Assembly (NCBI RefSeq): GCF_004210375.1
Contig: NC_134825.1
Coordinates: 62,239,558-62,303,557 of the forward strand
Direction: 5' to 3'
Source of the DNA: Tachypleus tridentatus
Lineage: Eukaryota > Arthropoda > Merostomata > Xiphosura > Limulidae
Length of the DNA stretch: 64,000 nt
Under the pieces are notes generated by a model, which was not told the DNA's origin, made no database searches, and saw nothing but the letters and a program-made list of their open reading frames with translations. Positions 59,611 to 64,000 of this stretch are shown piece by piece. A program made the translations under genes and the position numbers. Position 1 is the first letter of the stretch. Each line of letters starts with the position of its first letter.

Positions 59611-60735
59611 TATTTTTGCAAATAATTGTAAAGTGTTCGAAGAACCAACAACCAATATTTCCTTTTCACTTAGATAAAGTTTCCTGCAATACAAGGAATA
59701 CGTATCAGAAATTGTGGTTAAGTCACTGTATAGTAAAGTGTGAAACATATATTTGGTTAGCACGTTGTACTTCTGCATATTCTGAGAAAATAATTGCTGT
59801 TTATAATTCTCAATGACATGTTATTGGTCTGTATTCCAAAATTACCTAAAATTTACACACCTGTATTTAAATGAATGGCAAAACATTTAACACTACATTA
59901 AATAAACACTACGACACAATTTACAAGACTCAGTGAACTGATGCTAAGAATTTAAAAAGTCTTGAACCCAGGCTAGTCTTCATCATAATTCAGAAAGCTA
60001 AATTCACCGAACGTTGTTCATAGTACGAAAGTAGAACAAAAGGAGGAATACTCTGAGTTAGTAATGGACCTCTGGCAACGAAAATCCTAGCGAATGGTCA
60101 AGTAACGACAGAAGTCTGTTTTACTCGTCTTAAACAACATTGTACCATTTTATTCTCTAACAACCACTTTGCATTTAATATAATTTCCTTTAGGTAAAAA
60201 CTAATTTATTATCACGTAAATGGGTCACCCATATAAAATTAGTTCTTGAGAAAAGAGCATTCTTAAATATTATGTATTCAATAGCATTGATGTTTAAAGG
60301 AAATTATTTGTATTTACTAATTGTAAAGTTAAAGAAAGAAGCGTGTTAAGATACTGTTAATTTGTTTGAAATAAAAGAAAGTTATTTAAGTTACCTTAAA
60401 ATTAGGTTTGGTAAAAATGTTGATGAAGATATGGCTGAGAGCAGGAATGTTCAAGCTTAAATTACCAATTTGTCTGCTAGTCACATGTAATAAAAACAAT
60501 GTAGCCATAAGTATTATTACTTTTAGTTTTATTTCAGTGTAGCGCTTTGTTTCTAAACAAATAACGACACTCAATTAAAATTGAATTTTTTTAATTATTC
60601 TTGTAATTAATTTACCAAAGGGGCTGAAAGTATTAAGTTATACTTGATAACAATCTCATCAACATCAAATAATATCCAGGACGATGATAATGATGGATTA
60701 TTACGGAGGCTTCGTAAGAGGGCGCTATACATCAG

Positions 60736-61015
60736 TTTGTTTTGATTTTGTTTTTTTTAATTTCGCACAAAGCTACTCGAGGGTTATCTGTGCCAGCCGT
60801 CTCTAATTTATCAGTGTAAGACGAGAGGTAAGGCTACTAGTCATCACCACCCACCGCCAACTCTTGGGCTACTCTTTTACCAAAGAAAAGTGGGATTGAC
60901 CGTAACATTATAACGCCCCCCATGGCTGAAAGGGCGAATATGTTTGGCGCGACGGGGATGCGAACCCGCGAATTACGAGTCGCACACCTTAACACACTTG
61001 ACCCTGCCGAGCCTT
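60736..61015 (-). repeat. SINE-A insertion unique to block E2
   Basis: Flanked by CTATACATCAG at 60725-60735 and 61016-61026, a perfect 11-base duplication. Block E1 has the uninterrupted site at about 41488. Confidence 0.96.
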
Positions 61016-61496
61016 CTATACATCAGAGGAAGAATACCTTGACCACGTATAAGCGTCGTAACATCGTGATTTATATCGATAACTACACCTCTTACCAGCA
61101 GCAGAACTAATTATAAAATCATTTTGTACCTTTAGTCCTGAAATAGGCCATCCAGAGTTCACCTTTCGTTTATTGTACAACACTGATTCTTTGTCGTTTA
61201 CGGAAAGGAGTACAATTTTAAAATACTATTATTTATCATTTTCATATAAATCACCCATGGCCTAATATTAATTTATAAAATAGATTATGTTAAAGCATTT
61301 TTGTATTAATATAAACGTATAAGTTACTTGTTGTAGCAAGATACAGGTACAACAATCATTTCTCAGCTAACTTCCGTCCCAGCACGACCAGGTGGTTAAG
61401 GTGTAATCGACTTGTTATCTGACGGTCGCTGTTTTGAATCCTTGTTACACTAAATATGCTTGCCCTTTCAGCCGTAGAGACGTTATAAAGTGAAGT

Positions 61497-61838
61497 ATAT
61501 GTGTATAAACGGCTGGTATTGGTTGTGAAAATGTTTGAGGCAAAGGAGCGAACAACGTTTCGATCTTCTTCGGTTGGTTAGTCAGTTTAGTGTTTTTTGG
61601 CACAAAGCAGCACAGCTATCTGCGCCAAACGTCAGGTAAAAATGTAAAAGTTAGTTTAGTAAAATTCTTTAAAGAAAAATGACGTAAAACAAAAAAAGGT
61701 TTTCTCTTTACGAACCTGACGATGACCGAAGAAGGTCGAAACGTTATTCGCTCCTACACATAAAAAAGTTTCTCAACCCATACCAGTTGTTTTTACATAT
61801 ATATTTTTCTGTACAAGAGGGTTTTCTCGTCATCGCAG
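61497..61838. mobile_element. Short Penelope-derived insert, block E2 copy
   Basis: Ortholog of 41947-42289, with opposed Penelope ends and no coding sequence. Confidence 0.75.
61712..61749 (+). ncRNA. Hammerhead ribozyme-like motif (block E2 copy)
   Basis: Core CTGACGA (61716-61722), hairpin GACC-GAAGAA-GGTC and GAAAC (61738-61742). Stem I is weakened as in the E1 copy. Confidence 0.5.
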
Positions 61839-62777
61839 GTTGTAAAGTGTAGATAAATCCCACTATTCATTGTTAAAAGAGTAGCCCAAGAGTTAGCGGT
61901 GGGTGGTGATATCTAGTTGCCATCCCTTTAGCATTGCATTGCTAAATTAACAGCGGTTAGTGCATATAGCTTTTGTGTAGCTTTGCGCGAAATTCAAAAA
62001 CAAAGAAACAGCTAACTTGTTACAAAAGAGAGGAAAAATCCCTTATCTAGATTATTTATTTCTCGAAATATATTGTTTAATTGCTAAAAAAAACTACCAT
62101 GGTAATACATTCTGCCACTTGCTTCATCTGAACTTATATTTCAGTTTCTTTCGGATTTGTTTCCCAAACTTGTGTTATTTTTTTACACATAAATTTCAGT
62201 AAAATGGTGTGATACACAGCCCTTTGAAATATGAATAATTTAAACCTCGAAATAGGGATAACAAATAAAACAAGAATCAAGTTATGTCATAATAAGCTTT
62301 AATGTTATAAAAATAAACCAAGACTCATTCAATTGATATTTGTTCTACATCAGATTCACTGATTGTTTTTAATTTGGCATTATTTTTTTCGCTAATAAAT
62401 TCACCTGTCTGGAATTAAAGAAAGAGCTACACAATGGGCTATCTGTGCATAGGATGTGAATTTAACCTGGTTACAAAACACAATGTTATAATTTTAACCT
62501 ATTATTAGATGCAGGTTTTATTTTATATTTGTTTTGATTGTCACATGTAACTTAATTATAACACTTCTTACTTAGTTTAATTAAAACTTGGATATAATGT
62601 TTTTCGGTTACTCTTTATTGGAATGAAATTAATGTCTTTATTATTATATATTTATATATAATTACTAAAATACTGTAGACGTGATAAAGTAAAATTAAAC
62701 CCCACAATACATATATATTTATACGTACATGAAATACTACAAAATATAACATATGTAACTTACGTGACAGCCGTTGA

Positions 62778-63100
62778 GGCCCGTCATGACGAGGTGAGTT
62801 AAGGCGTTCGAATTACGCTCTAACCAAACATGCTCGCCCTTTCAGCTATGGAGGCGTTAAAATGCACTAGATGAGCTTACGCTACAGTCAAGATTGAATA
62901 CATTATAATATTACTGTATCAAATGAGATTACCTTGTAATTCAGGTTTTGGTACTATTCGTTGGTAGAAGAGTAGCCTAAAAGGTGGAGGTGGGTGGTGA
63001 TAACTGGCTGCTTTCCCTCTGGTTTTACACTGCTAACTTAGGGACGGCTAGCGCAGATAGCCCTCATGTAGCTTTGCGAAAAATTCCAAAACAAACAGAG
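62778..63100 (+). repeat. SINE-A with a 91-base filler inside
   Basis: The SINE-A head and early body run to about 62864, then 62865-62955 holds foreign sequence, then the body resumes at ATTCGTTGG. The foreign part resembles 44158-44244 of block E1. Part of the tRNA-like box-B region is also deleted. Confidence 0.85.
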
Positions 63101-63757
63101 AGACGTGGACACACGAAATAGAAAATAAAACTTTAAGTGGAATTCTACATTGTTATCAATATTTGTGCCAGATAATGCTTTCACAATCGTATATAAATGT
63201 AAATCTATTAACTCACTTCAAGGGAAACGCTGTGGAGACTTTGAACGGGAACATAGCACAATCAAATAAAGCACTATTCTATTATTAACCACTTTGTAAT
63301 TAAGTTATAGTATTGCCTCTTGATAAAACAACATGGGAAAAGGTATTTAAGGTTTAGACGTTATTATACCTAGGAGTTAATATTTATCCCATTTGTGGCG
63401 AGTATGAAAATTCCAGAGTTTTTTTCTTTATTTTTGTTTATTAAAGAAGAACGAATCAACTTTCACGCTCACGTAGACGACAATGTCGATAGGATGTGTT
63501 GAAACTATTGTGATATTAGCGGAACTAAATTAATACTAAAAATAGATTCATACTGCCTGAATTTAGCATACATATTGAAAGAAATGTTACATTGCCAAAC
63601 GGTTAGTAAAACGAGTTTCATATTGCCAGAAACTAAACAAATCTGTTCAAAAATGTATGATATTTATGGAACTGAACGGATGTGTTAAAAGGAGTGTTAC
63701 ATTGTCTGAACGAAAAGGAGTGTCGTTGTTTAAACGGATGTTTTGAAAGGAATGTCA

Positions 63758-63792
63758 CAATATAATGTGTCAAGATTGGACACATTATATTG
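63758..63792. repeat. Perfect 14-base hairpin private to block E2
   Basis: CAATATAATGTGTC (63758-63771), loop AAGATTG, GACACATTATATTG (63779-63792). Block E1 at 44140-44210 has about 40 more bases and no such symmetry. Confidence 0.9.
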
Positions 63793-64000
63793 CTGTATTA
63801 AATGAGATTACCTTGTAATTCAAGTTTTGGTACTACGTGTATTTTGACGTTGTTCTTAAAAGACTCGTTTCACCAAGAGGTTGAGAGATACTAAGAAGAT
63901 AAACGAAAACCAAATACCAGCGACGTAATCAACCATACGACATATAAATCATATTCTTTGCTTAAAACAAATAATCACCTCATGGAACACAAATAATTAT

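Larger units (their letters stand above)
61378..62000 (+). repeat. SINE-A interrupted by a Penelope fragment (block E2)
   Basis: Same nested structure as 41827-42450: head 61378-61496, insert 61497-61838, body and tail to 62000. The nesting predates the block duplication. Confidence 0.88.
57400..64000. repeat. Block E2, partner of 37530-44420, runs off the window
   Basis: Direct copy of block E1 beginning with the exon 6 region. It carries a private SINE-A (60736-61015), a contracted minisatellite and two filler or template-switch changes near its end. Confidence 0.9.

Noticed and set aside
1..64000. CRISPR array, prokaryotic operon or integrated phage
   Set aside because: The repeats are SINEs, minisatellites or segmental duplicates, and there are no prokaryotic genes.

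Overview
The window is AT-rich animal DNA, almost certainly arthropod and probably chelicerate. It has genes with short exons and long introns, many tRNA-derived SINEs, Penelope-like elements, DNA transposons and a worn Ty3/gypsy element. The main SINE has a tRNA-Thr-like head followed by a long conserved body. I associate it from memory with horseshoe crab genomes; no search was possible, so the species is a guess. There is no bacterial operon, CRISPR array or rRNA gene.

Layout. From 1 to 17.6 kb there is no recognisable host gene, only a Tigger/pogo remnant, Penelope fragments, a small MITE nested in a SINE, a degenerate Ty3/gypsy pol and scattered SINEs. From 17.7 to 28.1 kb lies the one host gene I can support (copy A): six coding exons, five introns with GT-AG ends, a TATA box and a poly(A) signal. 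It encodes a 123-residue secreted protein with six cysteines that I do not recognise. From 28.2 to 35.4 kb there are SINEs, a tRNA-Thr pseudogene and an internally deleted mariner.

From 35.4 to 64 kb the window is a mosaic of direct and inverted copies of the first half. The far 5' flank of the gene recurs inverted at 35.4-37.5 kb, joined to a lone last exon (copy D). A 6.5 kb block at 37.5-44.4 kb recurs at 57.4-64.0 kb. The promoter and exons 1-2 recur inverted at 46.4-50.7 kb (copy B). Immediately to the right, exons 3, 4 and 6 recur in direct orientation (copy C), with exon 5 lost at the site of a SINE plus Penelope insertion. B and C together look like one second gene copy broken in two by an inversion.

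Only copy A looks able to make a full protein; B, C and D are pseudogene pieces. The paired blocks give natural before/after comparisons for several SINE insertions, small template-switch-like fillers and a minisatellite contraction. Segmental block boundaries are read by eye and are good to a few tens of bases; exon, target-site-duplication and terminal-repeat positions are exact.
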